A DNA stretch of 64,000 nucleotides from Actinoallomurus spadix (GCF_024055725.1 NZ_JAMXMX010000006.1:62001-126000); one strand, 5' to 3'. Numbered from the stretch's first letter, positions 17,784-27,214 are shown. A program made the numbers and translations. Notes: generated by a model from the letters alone, not told the origin.

Positions 17784-18296
17784 CTAATGGTCTTGGGAAT
17801 CTTCGGAGCCGTCCTTGCTTTCAGCCACCAGCCTTCCGCCAACGAAAGCCACGCCTAGCGCAATCGCGACACCAGCACCGATTAGCGCTTTGTTGAACAC
17901 GGCATCCAAGAACTTCTTGTTCTCGCTGTCCTTCTGAAAATCCATCCTCCCAGTTTCCTGGATGCGCTCGATGATGAACTTCCGCTGTTCCCAAGTTAGA
18001 TCGTCTTTGTCGAGTTCGCCCTTGAGGATCGCCCTGATCTCCTGAAGAGCCTGATGGACATACTCCTGGCTTTGCTTGTTGGCCGAAAGCGTGGACTCAT
18101 GGGCTCTCTCCATCGCGTCCACAGTGTCGCGAGCGAACTCCTTGAATGTGGGGAACTGCTCAACGATCTTTAGAGCCACCTCAGTGTCCATGTCAGGCAT
18201 CATGGCCGCGAACCTGATCATCTTGTCTTTGGAGAGGTTCCTCCAGGACTCGATCTCAAGCGCCTGCATGATCTCAGCTTCGTTGTTGTAGCGCAT
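17784..18296 (-). CDS. hypothetical protein with C-terminal membrane anchor
   Basis: 170 aa, markedly lower GC and more AT-ending codons than the surroundings. The chain is Glu/Lys/Gln-rich and helical (LEIESWRNLSKDKMIRFAAMM, FARDTVDAMERAHESTL), with a likely coiled region, followed by one membrane helix (NKALIGAGVAIALGVAFVGG) and an acidic tail. ATG 18296 with only a weak Shine-Dalgarno. No domain recognised. Composition and position in the decayed post-tRNA stretch suggest horizontal acquisition. Confidence 0.7.
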   Translation of the reverse strand: MRYNNEAEIMQALEIESWRNLSKDKMIRFAAMMPDMDTEVALKIVEQFPTFKEFARDTVDAMERAHESTLSANKQSQEYVHQALQEIRAILKGELDKDDLTWEQRKFIIERIQETGRMDFQKDSENKKFLDAVFNKALIGAGVAIALGVAFVGGRLVAESKDGSEDSQDH

Positions 18297-18512
18297 GCCA
18301 TGGTTTCCGTCCGCCGCCCTGTCTGGTCGCCCCGAATCCTAACGGCGACCTCCCACAGCCAGCGGCTGAACCAGCGGCATGCTTGCCGTATCTCCCTTCC
18401 GACAGTGGAGAGACCGGCCTTGCACCCGCCGTTCATCTCAGTTCCCGTCTCATTCAGCGCCATGCTCCCGGTGGCCAGGACGAGGAATGCCCCCACCATG
18501 TGAGGTAGGAGC

Positions 18513-18806
18513 TCACACCACCGCCAGTTCGGCTGCGCGACAGGCGTACACCAACTGCTGCGGAGTCACGGCGAACAGGATCGGGTCGCGAGTGTCGAAA
18601 CGGGCGATGGCCATGTACTCACGCCGGTACCAGCACCACATCACTAACCACTGACGGCACAGACCCTGCAGCTCGCCAAGTTGAGCAGGACTTGGGTCAC
18701 AGCGGGCCACAGGGAGGTTGGTGGCCGTTCCTCCGACGACCAAAGCACGGGCCGGTGCGGGTCGGAATAGCCTGACGAATCCTGCAAGGAATGCACCGAT
18801 TCTCAC
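18513..18806 (-). CDS. small Trp-rich regulatory-module protein
   Basis: The C-terminal half (LCRQWLVMWCWYRREYMAIARF, then DPILFAVTPQQLVYACRAAEL) shows the W-x3-W-x-W-x-R-R motif also present in the proteins at 47878 and, more weakly, 47591. The frame begins near the end of the anti-sigma-like ATPase gene; a GTG at 18806, 5 nt after its TAA, is the preferred start (97 aa), with a GTG at 18710 as an alternative. Role unknown; it is probably cotranscribed with the ATPase. Confidence 0.55.
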   Translation of the reverse strand: MRIGAFLAGFVRLFRPAPARALVVGGTATNLPVARCDPSPAQLGELQGLCRQWLVMWCWYRREYMAIARFDTRDPILFAVTPQQLVYACRAAELAVV

Positions 18807-18811
18807 GCCTC

Positions 18812-19336
18812 TTAATTCTGTTCTTGATGGACCGTTGCCAGAGTGACGTCCGACGCCGCTCGGATATGTACGGCCTCGCCGGCGCGCTCGAGCATCACCC
18901 AAGGGAGCGCGGACGGACTCATGCATCCCGGAGTACTTCGGCTCTCGGTTGGCCACGCCTTCACCTCTGCCCAGGCCAAGCGGCCTTCGCTGGACGCCTC
19001 GTCGCCCATGTCGTCGGCGAGTTGGGCCACGATGTGCAGGCCGCGACCGAAGTCGGCGGCTTCATCCGCCGCCCAGAGGTCTGGAGCCTCCCGTCGAGGG
19101 CCCTCATCTCGGACTTCTAGGCGGATCCGCTCCCCTTCGGCGGTCAGTCGCAGATGGATGTTGCCACCCTCGGCCGCCGTCGAATGGCGTACGCAGTTCG
19201 TCGCGTACTCGCTGGCGATGATCTCCATTCGGTCGCAGATGTCCCCCGAGAGATCGCCGAGGACCTTACGCACCCAGTGCCGGACGCCGGGCACCACAGA
19301 CGGTGAACCTGCGACCTCCATCACCCACTCACTCAT
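18812..19336 (-). CDS. HATPase_c_2 anti-sigma/regulatory ATP-binding protein
   Basis: 174 aa. The Bergerat-fold motifs of RsbW/SpoIIAB-like proteins are visible: EIIASEYATNCVRHS (N-box), IRLEVRDEGPRREAP (G1), FGRGLHIVAQLADDMG (G2-like). ATG 19336 gives the right family length; an in-frame upstream ATG would overlap the divergent GntR promoter. Such proteins in actinomycetes bind anti-anti-sigma partners or act as orphan kinases. No sigma factor is adjacent; the divergent GntR gene is its likely regulator. Confidence 0.85.
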   Translation of the reverse strand: MSEWVMEVAGSPSVVPGVRHWVRKVLGDLSGDICDRMEIIASEYATNCVRHSTAAEGGNIHLRLTAEGERIRLEVRDEGPRREAPDLWAADEAADFGRGLHIVAQLADDMGDEASSEGRLAWAEVKAWPTESRSTPGCMSPSALPWVMLERAGEAVHIRAASDVTLATVHQEQN

Positions 19337-19364
19337 GGCGCACCCCGACTCACCCTCCGTCACC

Positions 19365-19400
19365 AACCTGGAACCCAGGTTCATAGCTGGATTCCAGGAT
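19365..19400. promoter_or_regulatory. paired inverted repeats in the GntR divergent promoter
   Basis: AACCTGGAACCCAGGTT (19365-19381, 7-bp arms) and a second CTGG-ATT-CCAG (19387-19397) share the core CTGG-N3-CCAG, with centres 19 bp apart, i.e. on one DNA face. The position between divergent genes fits a GntR autoregulatory operator. Confidence 0.6.
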
Positions 19401-19460
19401 GTCAAGGGCTCGCCTACGATGGGCCTTGATCGAAAGATGACTTTCGAGGGGGCCACCGGA

Positions 19461-20216
19461 GTGCCGGCTGAAAACCTGCTCTACCTGCGGGTTGCGGACG
19501 ATTTGCGCCGCCAGATCATCGACGGTGAACTGGTCGCCGGATCACGGCTTCCCTCACGTGCCCAACTCGCCGAACAGTTTCATGTCAGCGAGAACGTCGT
19601 ACGCCGAGCGATCGACGTCCTCATGGCCGAAGGACTCATCGAGACCCGCACCGGCGCCCGGCCCACCGTCCGGCAGCGTCCACAGCTCCGCCGGCTTACT
19701 CGCTCCTGGTACCGCGAACAGCGCGAAGGCTCACCCTTCCGCGCCGACATCCAGGCCCAAGGCCACGAAGCCGACTGGACCTGCGAATCCAAGACCACGA
19801 CCGCCCCGCCGACCATCGCCGAGCGGCTCCGCATCGCAGCCGACGCACCGGTGATGCGCACCGACTACGTGTTCACCTCCGATGGCGAACCGGTCATGAT
19901 GAGCACGTCCTACGAGCCGTTGGAGCTGACGCGCGGCACACCGGTGATGCTGCCCGAACGCGGCCCGTACGCCGGCCGGGGCGTTCGGGACCGGATGTCG
20001 GCGATCGGGCAGCGCATTGTGACGGCGACCGAGGTGGTGACGGCCCGCCCCGTCACGCAGAACGAGTCGGCCGCCATGAACGTGAGCGCGGGCACCATCG
20101 TGATGGTGATTCAGCGAACGTACTGGACCGATGAGCGGCCGGTGGAGACAGCGAACATCGTCGTGCCCGCCGATCGGTACGAGCTGCTGTACGTCATCCC
20201 CGTCGAAGGCGACTGA
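19461..20216 (+). CDS. GntR family regulator with UTRA domain
   Basis: 251 aa. Winged helix (LYLRVADDLRRQIIDGELVAGSRLPSRAQLAEQF, SENVVRRAIDVLMAEGLI) followed by a HutC/UTRA effector domain (about 95-245). GTG 19461 has AGGGGG 8 nt upstream; an in-frame ATG at 19437 lacks one. Related regulators (KorSA-like) control plasmid and integrative-element functions, which would fit the post-tRNA setting, but the target here is inferred to be its own divergent promoter. Confidence 0.9.
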   Translation: MPAENLLYLRVADDLRRQIIDGELVAGSRLPSRAQLAEQFHVSENVVRRAIDVLMAEGLIETRTGARPTVRQRPQLRRLTRSWYREQREGSPFRADIQAQGHEADWTCESKTTTAPPTIAERLRIAADAPVMRTDYVFTSDGEPVMMSTSYEPLELTRGTPVMLPERGPYAGRGVRDRMSAIGQRIVTATEVVTARPVTQNESAAMNVSAGTIVMVIQRTYWTDERPVETANIVVPADRYELLYVIPVEGD

Positions 20217-20324
20217 GTCCCACCCGGGCCGACGCGACGATGTGGGCGCCGAGCACGTGGGTCAGATGTCGCGCGCCATCACCGACCATCACCAGGAGCT
20301 GTCGGCTGATCCCCGGCGGGTCGG

Positions 20325-21182
20325 CTATCCCCGATCACTCCTGGTCCAGGCCGCTGTGCAACCGCCGGTCGTGGCGGCGCTCTCCTTCTGCGCCTCCAGT
20401 TCGGCCAGCCGCTCGGTCAGGGCGTCGTGCATGAACCGGTAGGCGTCACTGCCGAGCACCAGGCGCCGCGGCGCGGGGGTCCGCCCGGCGCTCGCGATGA
20501 TCGCGGCGGCCATCTTCGCGGGGTCGCCGGCGGACGGCGGGGCAGTCCTGATGCCGCGGACCATGGCAGCGGGGGTCCCGTCGTAGGCCGCCAGGGGCTC
20601 GGCCAGGCGGGCGCCGCCGGAGCGGAAGCCGGTGCGGGCGCCGCCGGGCTCGACGATCGTCACCTCGACGCCGAAGGTCGCGACCTCCTTGGCCAGCGAC
20701 TCCATGAAGCCCTCGATGCCCCACTTGCTCGCGTGGTACAGGGTGGCTCCCGGGTGCGTGGCCTGGCCGCCGTACGTCGAGATCTGGATGATGCGGCCGC
20801 CGCCCTGTTCCCGCAGGTGCGGCAGCGCCGCCCGGGCCACCTGGATCGAGCCGGTCAGGTTCGTGTCGATCTGGTGCCGTACCTGCTCGTCGGTGAGTTC
20901 CTCCGCCGCGCCGAACAGGCCGTACCCGGCGTTGTTCACCACGACGTCGATCCTGCCCAGCTCCTCGAACGCTCGGTCGACGACCCGGCGGACCCTGGGG
21001 AGGTCGGTGACGTCCAGCTCGGCGAGCCACAGCCGGTCGCCGTAGGCGGACCTCAGGTCGGCCACCGAGTCCGGGTCGCGGACCGTGCCCGCGACCCGGG
21101 CGCCGTCCGCGAGCAGCCGCTCGGTCATGCGGCGGCCGAAGCCACTACTCACACCGGTGATCAGCCACGTCTGTCCGGTCAT
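20325..21182 (-). CDS. short-chain dehydrogenase/reductase
   Basis: 285 aa. TGVSSGFGRR (NAD(P)-binding), NNAGYGLFG, catalytic Ser-Tyr-Lys with YHASK, and the C-terminal extension typical of oxidoreductases that resemble 11-beta-HSD-like SDRs. ATG 21182 has AGGAG at good spacing. Divergent from the large LuxR regulator, which probably activates it. Confidence 0.92.
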   Translation of the reverse strand: MTGQTWLITGVSSGFGRRMTERLLADGARVAGTVRDPDSVADLRSAYGDRLWLAELDVTDLPRVRRVVDRAFEELGRIDVVVNNAGYGLFGAAEELTDEQVRHQIDTNLTGSIQVARAALPHLREQGGGRIIQISTYGGQATHPGATLYHASKWGIEGFMESLAKEVATFGVEVTIVEPGGARTGFRSGGARLAEPLAAYDGTPAAMVRGIRTAPPSAGDPAKMAAAIIASAGRTPAPRRLVLGSDAYRFMHDALTERLAELEAQKESAATTGGCTAAWTRSDRG

Positions 21183-21355
21183 GTCCTGCTCCTCACAGTA
21201 GAGAGCGGGCCGTTCGGCCCGACGTCGTCCATGCTCCGTCCGAGGCGCCCACCAGGACATCTGCGACGTCACCAGTCCGGTCACCAGTGGGGTGCCCGTA
21301 CCGCCCGGGCACGATGGACGACCCCCGGGACCAGCGCGGATATCCTGATCGCGCG

Positions 21356-24115
21356 ATGCCACGACCCCCCATGCCCCCTGCCCTCGTCGGCCGAGAGCGG
21401 GAGCGCGCGCAGATCGACGGCCTGTTGGCCCGTACGGCTGAGGGCGAGGGCGGCGCCCTCGTCCTGCGGGGGCAGCCCGGCATCGGGAAGACGGCGCTGC
21501 TGGAGTACGCCGCGGCCCGGGCACCGGGGGCGCTGGTGCTCCGGACGACCGGATTCGAGCACGAGTCCGCGCTGGCCTTCGCCGGCCTGTACGGTCTCGT
21601 CAGCCCCCTCACCGACACGCTGCTCGCGATGCCTCCGGAGCGTTCCGGCACGCTGGCCGCGGCGATCGGGCTGTCCGGGGCGACCGGTGAGGCGGTGTCC
21701 GACCGGTTCCGCGTCGCCGCGCAGCTGATGATGCTGCTGGCCTCGGCCGCCGAGCGGCGGCCGCTGCTGATCCTCGTCGACGACGCGCAGTGGCTGGACC
21801 GCCCGTCGAGCGATGCCGTGCTGTTCGCCGCCCGCCGGTTCCGGGCGGAACCGGTGGCCGTGCTGATCGCCGTCCGCGACGGCGAGCCGGGCGACTTCAC
21901 CACGCCGGGTCTGGAGGAGATCCTCGTCGAGGGCCTGCCCGAACCCGACGCCGCCGCCCTGCTCACGGTCACCGGCAAGGACGTGGCGCCGGCGGTCCGG
22001 GCACGGCTCCTGGCCGAGGCGCACGGCAATCCCCTGGCCCTCATCGAGATTCCCGGCAGCCTGTCCGAGGCGCAACTGCGCGGCGACGAACCGCTGCCGG
22101 AGACGATTCCGCTGACGCCGCGGATCCGGCGCATGTTCCACGAGCGCATCGGGCGGCTGCCCGAGGCCACCCGGACCGCCCTGGTCCTGGCCGCCGCGGA
22201 CAACACCGGTGACGCGGCGGTGGTGCTGCGGGCCGCGGCCGTGCTGAACCTGCCCGACGACGCCCTCGACGCGGCCGAGCACGCCGCCCTGATCCACACT
22301 CGGGGCGGCCGCATCACCTTCCGCCACCCCCTGGTGCGCGCCGCCATCTACGACGGCGCGACCCTCAGCCGGCGCCGGGGCGCCCACGCCGCGCTCGCGC
22401 GGGTCCTGCGCGGCGAGGAGAACACCGACCGCCGCGTCTGGCACCAGGCGCTGGCGGCCGTGGAGAACGACGAGCAGATCGCCGCGGCCCTGGAGGAGTC
22501 GGCCCACCGCGCCACGCGCCGGGCGGCCCACGCGCCGGCGGCCGCGGCACTGCTGCGGGCGGCCGAGCTGAGCACCGGCGAGGGCCGCCGGACCCTCCGC
22601 CTGGCCGCCGCGGCCGAGGCCCTGTGGGCGGCCGGCCGGGCCGACCGCGCCCGGGCGGTGGCCTCCCGCGCGCTCGCGAACGCCGACGGCGAGCCGTCCG
22701 CGCGGCTGCTCCGCCTCGGCGGCATCATCGAGGCCCGCGCGGGCCATCTCCGCAACGCCTGTGACCAGCTGCTGGAGGCGGCGCAGGCGAGCAGGGACCC
22801 GTCCGGCGCGCTGGAGACGCTGATCGAGGCCGCGGGTTCGGCGTTCTTCCTGGGCGACGCCGGCCGACTCGGCGTGCTGGCCGAGCACGCCGCCGCGATC
22901 ACGCCACGTACCGACCGCGACCGCTTGATCGCCTTCCTGGTACGGGGGCACGCGAAGCTGCTCGCGGGAGCGTACGAGCAGGCACAGGACCTGCTCGGCG
23001 CCGCCGCCGAGCAGGCCGGGCGCGCGGACGACCCCCGGGCGCTCGTCTGGGCCGCCCGCGCGGAGTCCATCGCCCACGGGATGGGAGCCGGCCTGGCCCA
23101 CGCCGAACGAGCCGTCCGGCTGGCACGCCGTCAGGGTCTGATCAGCCTCCTGCCGATCGCCCTGGCCCAGCAGTCCGCCGACCTCATCGGTGCCGGCGGC
23201 TACGACCTGGCCTACGCCGCCGCCGAGGAGGGCGAACGGCTGGCGGCGGAACTCGGCCAGGGCAGGGCGACGCACCTCGATCACCTGGCGATGGTCGAGG
23301 CGGTGCGCGGCCGGTACGACGAGGCCCGCGCGCATGCCGACGAGGTGCTCGTGCTGGCCCAGCGCAACGGGTCCGCCTATCACGCCGCGCTCGCCCGGTG
23401 GGCCGTCGGCTGCGCGGAACTCGGCGCCGGGCGGCCGGCGGAGGCCGCCGAACGGCTCCTGCCCGTGACGGCGGTCGGGAACCCCGGTTTCAACCCCGTC
23501 GTCGGATTCGCCGCCATGCCCGACGCGATCGAGGCCACGATCCGCTCCGGCCGCCGCGACGAGGCCGAGCGCCTGACCCGGACCTTCGCCGCCTGGGTCG
23601 CCGCGGCGCCCACCGACGCGCGGCGGGCGCTCCTCGCCCGCTGTCAGGCCCTGCTCGACGAACGGTCGGCGCAGGAGCACTACGAGAACGCCGTCAGGCT
23701 CGCCGCCGCCCTGTCACCGTGGGAACGTGCCCGCTCCGAACTGCTGTACGGGGAGTGGCTGCGCCGCCGACGCCGCCGCCGGGAGGCACGGCCGCATCTG
23801 CGGGCCGCGCACGAACTGCTCACCGGCATCGGCGCACGGCCCCTCGCCGAACGCGCCGCCGCGGAGCTCCGCGCCACCGGGGAGACCGCGGCCCGCACCG
23901 CCCCGGGGGCCATCGACCGGCTGACCCCTCAGGAACTGCAGATCGCCACCCTGGCCACGCAGGGCCTGACCAACCCCGAGATCGCGGACCAGTTGTTCCT
24001 CAGCCCCCGGACCATCGACTACCACCTGCACAAGGTCTTCACCAAGCTCGGGATCGCCTCCCGTACCCAGCTGGTCCGGTACGGACTGACCCGGCCGGCG
24101 GACCCGTCGCCCTGA
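21356..24115 (+). CDS. LAL-type LuxR family ATPase regulator
   Basis: About 919 aa. N-terminal AAA-like ATPase (GQPGIGKT, Lys45; LLILVDDAQWLD Walker B), long TPR-like helical middle, C-terminal LuxR helix-turn-helix (LTPQELQIATLATQGLTNPEIADQLF, SPRTIDYHLHKVF). Large ATP-dependent activators of this type respond to inducers such as sugars or control antibiotic pathways. A TATCCT -10 box (21341-21346) lies 9 nt before ATG 21356, suggesting a leaderless start; in-frame ATGs at 21287 and 21314 are less likely. Confidence 0.9.
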   Translation: MPRPPMPPALVGRERERAQIDGLLARTAEGEGGALVLRGQPGIGKTALLEYAAARAPGALVLRTTGFEHESALAFAGLYGLVSPLTDTLLAMPPERSGTLAAAIGLSGATGEAVSDRFRVAAQLMMLLASAAERRPLLILVDDAQWLDRPSSDAVLFAARRFRAEPVAVLIAVRDGEPGDFTTPGLEEILVEGLPEPDAAALLTVTGKDVAPAVRARLLAEAHGNPLALIEIPGSLSEAQLRGDEPLPETIPLTPRIRRMFHERIGRLPEATRTALVLAAADNTGDAAVVLRAAAVLNLPDDALDAAEHAALIHTRGGRITFRHPLVRAAIYDGATLSRRRGAHAALARVLRGEENTDRRVWHQALAAVENDEQIAAALEESAHRATRRAAHAPAAAALLRAAELSTGEGRRTLRLAAAAEALWAAGRADRARAVASRALANADGEPSARLLRLGGIIEARAGHLRNACDQLLEAAQASRDPSGALETLIEAAGSAFFLGDAGRLGVLAEHAAAITPRTDRDRLIAFLVRGHAKLLAGAYEQAQDLLGAAAEQAGRADDPRALVWAARAESIAHGMGAGLAHAERAVRLARRQGLISLLPIALAQQSADLIGAGGYDLAYAAAEEGERLAAELGQGRATHLDHLAMVEAVRGRYDEARAHADEVLVLAQRNGSAYHAALARWAVGCAELGAGRPAEAAERLLPVTAVGNPGFNPVVGFAAMPDAIEATIRSGRRDEAERLTRTFAAWVAAAPTDARRALLARCQALLDERSAQEHYENAVRLAAALSPWERARSELLYGEWLRRRRRRREARPHLRAAHELLTGIGARPLAERAAAELRATGETAARTAPGAIDRLTPQELQIATLATQGLTNPEIADQLFLSPRTIDYHLHKVFTKLGIASRTQLVRYGLTRPADPSP

Positions 24116-24133
24116 ACCACCGGCGTACCGCGC

Positions 24134-24745
24134 TCACCCCGCGCCCTCGACGGCCGCGCCCATCCCCCGCGACGCGGCGACGGCCACCGCCGCGCGCACC
24201 AGCACGGCTGCGGGACCGCTCCGGCCAGGCGATCACCAGTGCGGCGGGCGGACAGTCCTCGACGGGGACGTACGCCACGGCGCGCCGGGGATAGCGCGCG
24301 GCGACCGATCGGCCTCACCCGTCCGCAACAGGTGCGGGTGCTCCCGCCACCCGCACAGCCGTACGGCGACGGGCCCGGCGCCGGGCTCGGCGACCGCCGC
24401 GGCGAGGATGTCCTCCAGCAGGCCGCCGTCGGCGTCCGCCTTGACGGCGAGCAGCACGCTTTGATGCGGCGCCGACGCCCGTACGGCACGGCGGACCGCC
24501 GCGTCGAGGGCCTCCAGGGCGGGCCGCGCGTGAGTCAGCAGTACGGCGCCGGGCTCGGTCAGCTCGACCACGCGCGTGGAGCGCTCGAACAGTCGCACGC
24601 CGAGCTCTGCCTCGAGGTTGCGGATCGCCCGTGACAGCGCGGGCCCGGCGATGCCGAGCCGTGCCGCGGCGCGCGTGAAGTTGCGTTCCTCCGCGACCGC
24701 GACGAAGTACCGCAGGGCCCGGGACTCCGCCGGCATGCCTCTCAC
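24134..24745 (-). pseudogene. decayed LysR family regulator
   Basis: A normal LysR helix-turn-helix ([37 protein letters not shown]) starts at 24745/24736. After HLLRTGEAD the frame is lost, the central effector region of roughly 100 residues is missing, and the expected C-terminal block ([23 protein letters not shown]) continues in another frame, then shifts again (VLVRAAVAVAASRG) to a TGA at 24134. So: an internal deletion plus two frameshifts. The DNA-binding half may still be made as a 170-residue chimera. Confidence 0.8.
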
Positions 24746-24874
24746 ACTATTGCCCGATCGGCATCGTGATCGATGCCTTTTCGTTCATGGTCGGTGCCGG
24801 ATCGGTCCTTCCCGGGCCCTCGCCGCTCCCCCAGGCTGATGCGACGGCAGGCCAACCGCGGAACGGAGAAAAGC

Positions 24875-25649
24875 ATGCGAGCGATCGGGATCGCGCATTT
24901 CGGAGAGACGCCGGCCCTCAGGGAGGTGCCCGTCCCCGAGCCCGGCGGCGGCGAGGTGCGGGTCGCGATCGAGGCGGCGTCGATCAACCCCCTGGACCTG
25001 GCCATCGCCTCCGGGGCGCTGGCGGCGCTCGGGGGGTACCGGTTCCCGCTGACACTCGGCATGGACGGCGCGCTGCCGACCGCCGGTATGACCGCGCTCG
25101 GTGCGATCGACGTCATGGGAGTGCCCGAGGGCGGCACCCTGGTCGTCCTCGGCGCGACGGGAGGCGTCGGCACCTTCACGATCCAGGCCGCCGCCGCCCG
25201 CGGAATCCGCGTCATCGCCACGGCGTCCGCCCGGCTCGCGGAGGAGGTACGGAGGCTGGGCGCCACGGAGATCGTCGTACGCGGTGCGGAGCCCCTCGAC
25301 GAGGCGCTGCGGAGGCTCGCGCCGGAGGGCGTCGACGCGATCCTCGACGCCGTCGGCGACCGCTCCCTCACGAGCAGCGTGGCCGGTGCCGTACGGGACG
25401 GCGGGGCACTGCTGTCGATCGGCTCCGGCCTGGAGGAGAGACTCCTCGCCGACGAGCGCATCCGTGCCGCCGACTACCGGCTCGATCGCAAGCCCGAGCG
25501 GCTCGCCGAGCTCACGGCACTCGTCACCGCGGGCACCATCCGGCCCGTCATCGGCGCGAGGCTCCCCCCTGGAGGAGGCACCGCTCGCCCTCACCGGCGG
25601 TATCAAGGCCACCGGAATGCGCGGCAAGACCGTCCTCCAGGTGCGCTGA
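24875..25649 (+). pseudogene. decayed zinc-independent quinone reductase (MDR superfamily)
   Basis: Starts normally (MRAIGIAHFGETPALREVPVPEP, RBS GGAGA). The usual 60-residue segment between LGMDG and LPTAGMTALGA is absent, i.e. an internal deletion joining the domain edge to the nucleotide-binding half (LGATGGVGTFTIQAAA). At the 3' end an extra C in a CCCCCC run (about 25564) breaks the frame; the correct ending (LEEAPLALTGGIKATG...) is in another frame to 25649. Divergent from the broken LysR gene, which was probably its regulator. Confidence 0.82.
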
Positions 25650-25694
25650 CCTCCGGACGATGCCGGTGACCGGCGGTGCTGCGCGACCGGGGAG

Positions 25695-26396
25695 TCAGGG
25701 GGCGCTCACGCCCAGCACCGACCTGACGACGGCCTCGGTGTCGGACAGGTCGGCGAGGACCAGTTCGGCTCCGGCGTCTCTGAGGGCGGCCTCGTCGCTC
25801 GCGCCGGTCGCCACGGCGACGACCCGGGCGCCGCCCTGGTGACCGGCCAGCACGTCGTGCGGCGTGTCGCCGACGACGACCGTGTGCGCGGGGTCGAACG
25901 GATCTCCGTACTTGCCGGTCGCGCGTTCGCGGGCGAGCCCGACCATCGGGGGCCGTCGCAGGTCGTCGAAGCCGAACGCCCCGACCTCGAAGTCCACGAA
26001 CGTGTGCAGGCCGAAGGCGGCCAGCTTGCCGCGGGCGATCGGCTCCAGGTTGCCCGTCAGCACGGACTGGACGACCTCCGGACGGGCCGCGAGCGCGGAC
26101 AGCGCCTCGCGGGCGCCCGACAGAGGTTTTCCCCGGCGGCCGATCTCGTCCTCGCGGTCGGCGAAGGCGGCCGTGAGCGCGTCGCCGAAGGCGGTCAGGA
26201 GGCTCTCGGTCGGGGCGATCCGGTGCAGGCGCAGCGTCTCGGTGATGATCGCACGGTCGGTCCTGCCCGCCATGTCGGCGAGGTATTCCAGGGCACGGCC
26301 GGTGACCTGCCGGAACACCGCCGCGTAGATCTCCGCGCTCAGCCCCCGGATGCGGACCAGCGTGTGATCGACGTCCCACAGGACGAGAGTGCGCAC
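25695..26396 (-). CDS. HAD superfamily hydrolase (phosphoglycolate phosphatase-like)
   Basis: About 233 aa. Motif I DVDHTL (nucleophile Asp), motif II TGN, a lysine in the RERATGKYG region and motif IV VVVGDTPHDV. Cap domain type C1. Acts on small phosphorylated metabolites in the cytosol. GTG 26396 is used because it lies just after the upstream gene stop (26414); no strong Shine-Dalgarno. Cotranscribed behind the XRE-MmyB regulator. Confidence 0.88.
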   Translation of the reverse strand: MRTLVLWDVDHTLVRIRGLSAEIYAAVFRQVTGRALEYLADMAGRTDRAIITETLRLHRIAPTESLLTAFGDALTAAFADREDEIGRRGKPLSGAREALSALAARPEVVQSVLTGNLEPIARGKLAAFGLHTFVDFEVGAFGFDDLRRPPMVGLARERATGKYGDPFDPAHTVVVGDTPHDVLAGHQGGARVVAVATGASDEAALRDAGAELVLADLSDTEAVVRSVLGVSAP

Positions 26397-26413
26397 GCCG
26401 GAATGGTAGATGC

Positions 26414-27214
26414 TCAGCCGCGGGTCGCCGCGCGGCGCTCGGCGCGGCGGCGGAGGAGGTCGGCGGTGGCCTGGTCCGCGGGCAGGAACGCCTCCAGGCG
26501 GAGTTCGGCGAGCGTGACGTCCGTGGCGGTGGCGAACGACGTCAGCGTGGTGATCAGGCGGAGTTCGCCGTCCGCCGACGCCAGGCGCATCGGCACGGCG
26601 AAGCCGAGGTGGTCCGCGCCGACCGGCGTGTCCGGCAGGTATCCGGTCAGTTCGTCGACGAACGCGTCGAGACGCGAGTCCGGGCTGCGGTGGGCCAGGG
26701 CGCGGAGGTTCTCGGTGACGTGCCGTCCCCACTCGGGGAGGTTGCGCACCCGGGGGGCCATCCCGTCCGGGTGGAGCATGAGCCGGATCATGTTGACCGG
26801 CGGCGTGAGCAGCTCGGGCGCGGCGCCCTCCAGGAACACCTCGACGGCGTCGTTGGCCGCGACCACCCGACCGTACGGCGCGATGACGAGCGCCGGGTAC
26901 GGCAGGTGGCCGTGGAGGATCTGCTCCAGCGCCGTACGGACCGGGCGCAGCGCCGCCTCGTCGAGGCCGGACTCGCTGAACACCGGCGCGTAACCGGCGG
27001 CCGCGAGCAGGGCGTTGCGCTCGCGCAGCGAGAGGCGGAGCGACTCGGCCAGCCGGATGAGGATCCCGCGTCCCGGCTGTGACCGGCCGCTCTCGATGAA
27101 GCTCAGGTGCCGCTGGGTCGTCTCCGCCAGGAGGGCGAGTTCGAGCTGGCTGAGCCGGCGGAGGCGTCTCCAGCGCCGCAGCTCCGTACCGACGCTCGGC
27201 CGCTCGGTCGTCAT
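26414..27214 (-). CDS. XRE family regulator with MmyB-like ligand-binding domain
   Basis: 266 aa. Helix-turn-helix (LRRWRRLRRLSQLELALLAETTQRHLSFIESGRSQP) followed by the MmyB-like PAS-fold domain (APYGRVVAANDAVEVFLEG, LMLHPDGMAPRVRNL). This class typically represses a divergent oxidoreductase gene and binds a fatty-acid-like ligand. ATG 27214 preferred over GTG 27220. Divergent from the ADH at 27366. Confidence 0.93.
   Translation of the reverse strand: MTTERPSVGTELRRWRRLRRLSQLELALLAETTQRHLSFIESGRSQPGRGILIRLAESLRLSLRERNALLAAAGYAPVFSESGLDEAALRPVRTALEQILHGHLPYPALVIAPYGRVVAANDAVEVFLEGAAPELLTPPVNMIRLMLHPDGMAPRVRNLPEWGRHVTENLRALAHRSPDSRLDAFVDELTGYLPDTPVGADHLGFAVPMRLASADGELRLITTLTSFATATDVTLAELRLEAFLPADQATADLLRRRAERRAATRG

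Noticed and set aside
18218-18499. 93-codon minus-strand frame beginning FLVLATGSMAL
   Set aside because: Looks membrane-like at first, but no ribosome site, and it overlaps the better-supported 17784-18296 gene in another frame.
16616-20216. complete integrative element with att sites
   Set aside because: No integrase, excisionase or replication gene, and no second copy of the tRNA 3' end found by eye.
21281-23680. 799-codon minus-strand frame inside the LuxR gene
   Set aside because: Antisense of a well-supported LAL regulator.
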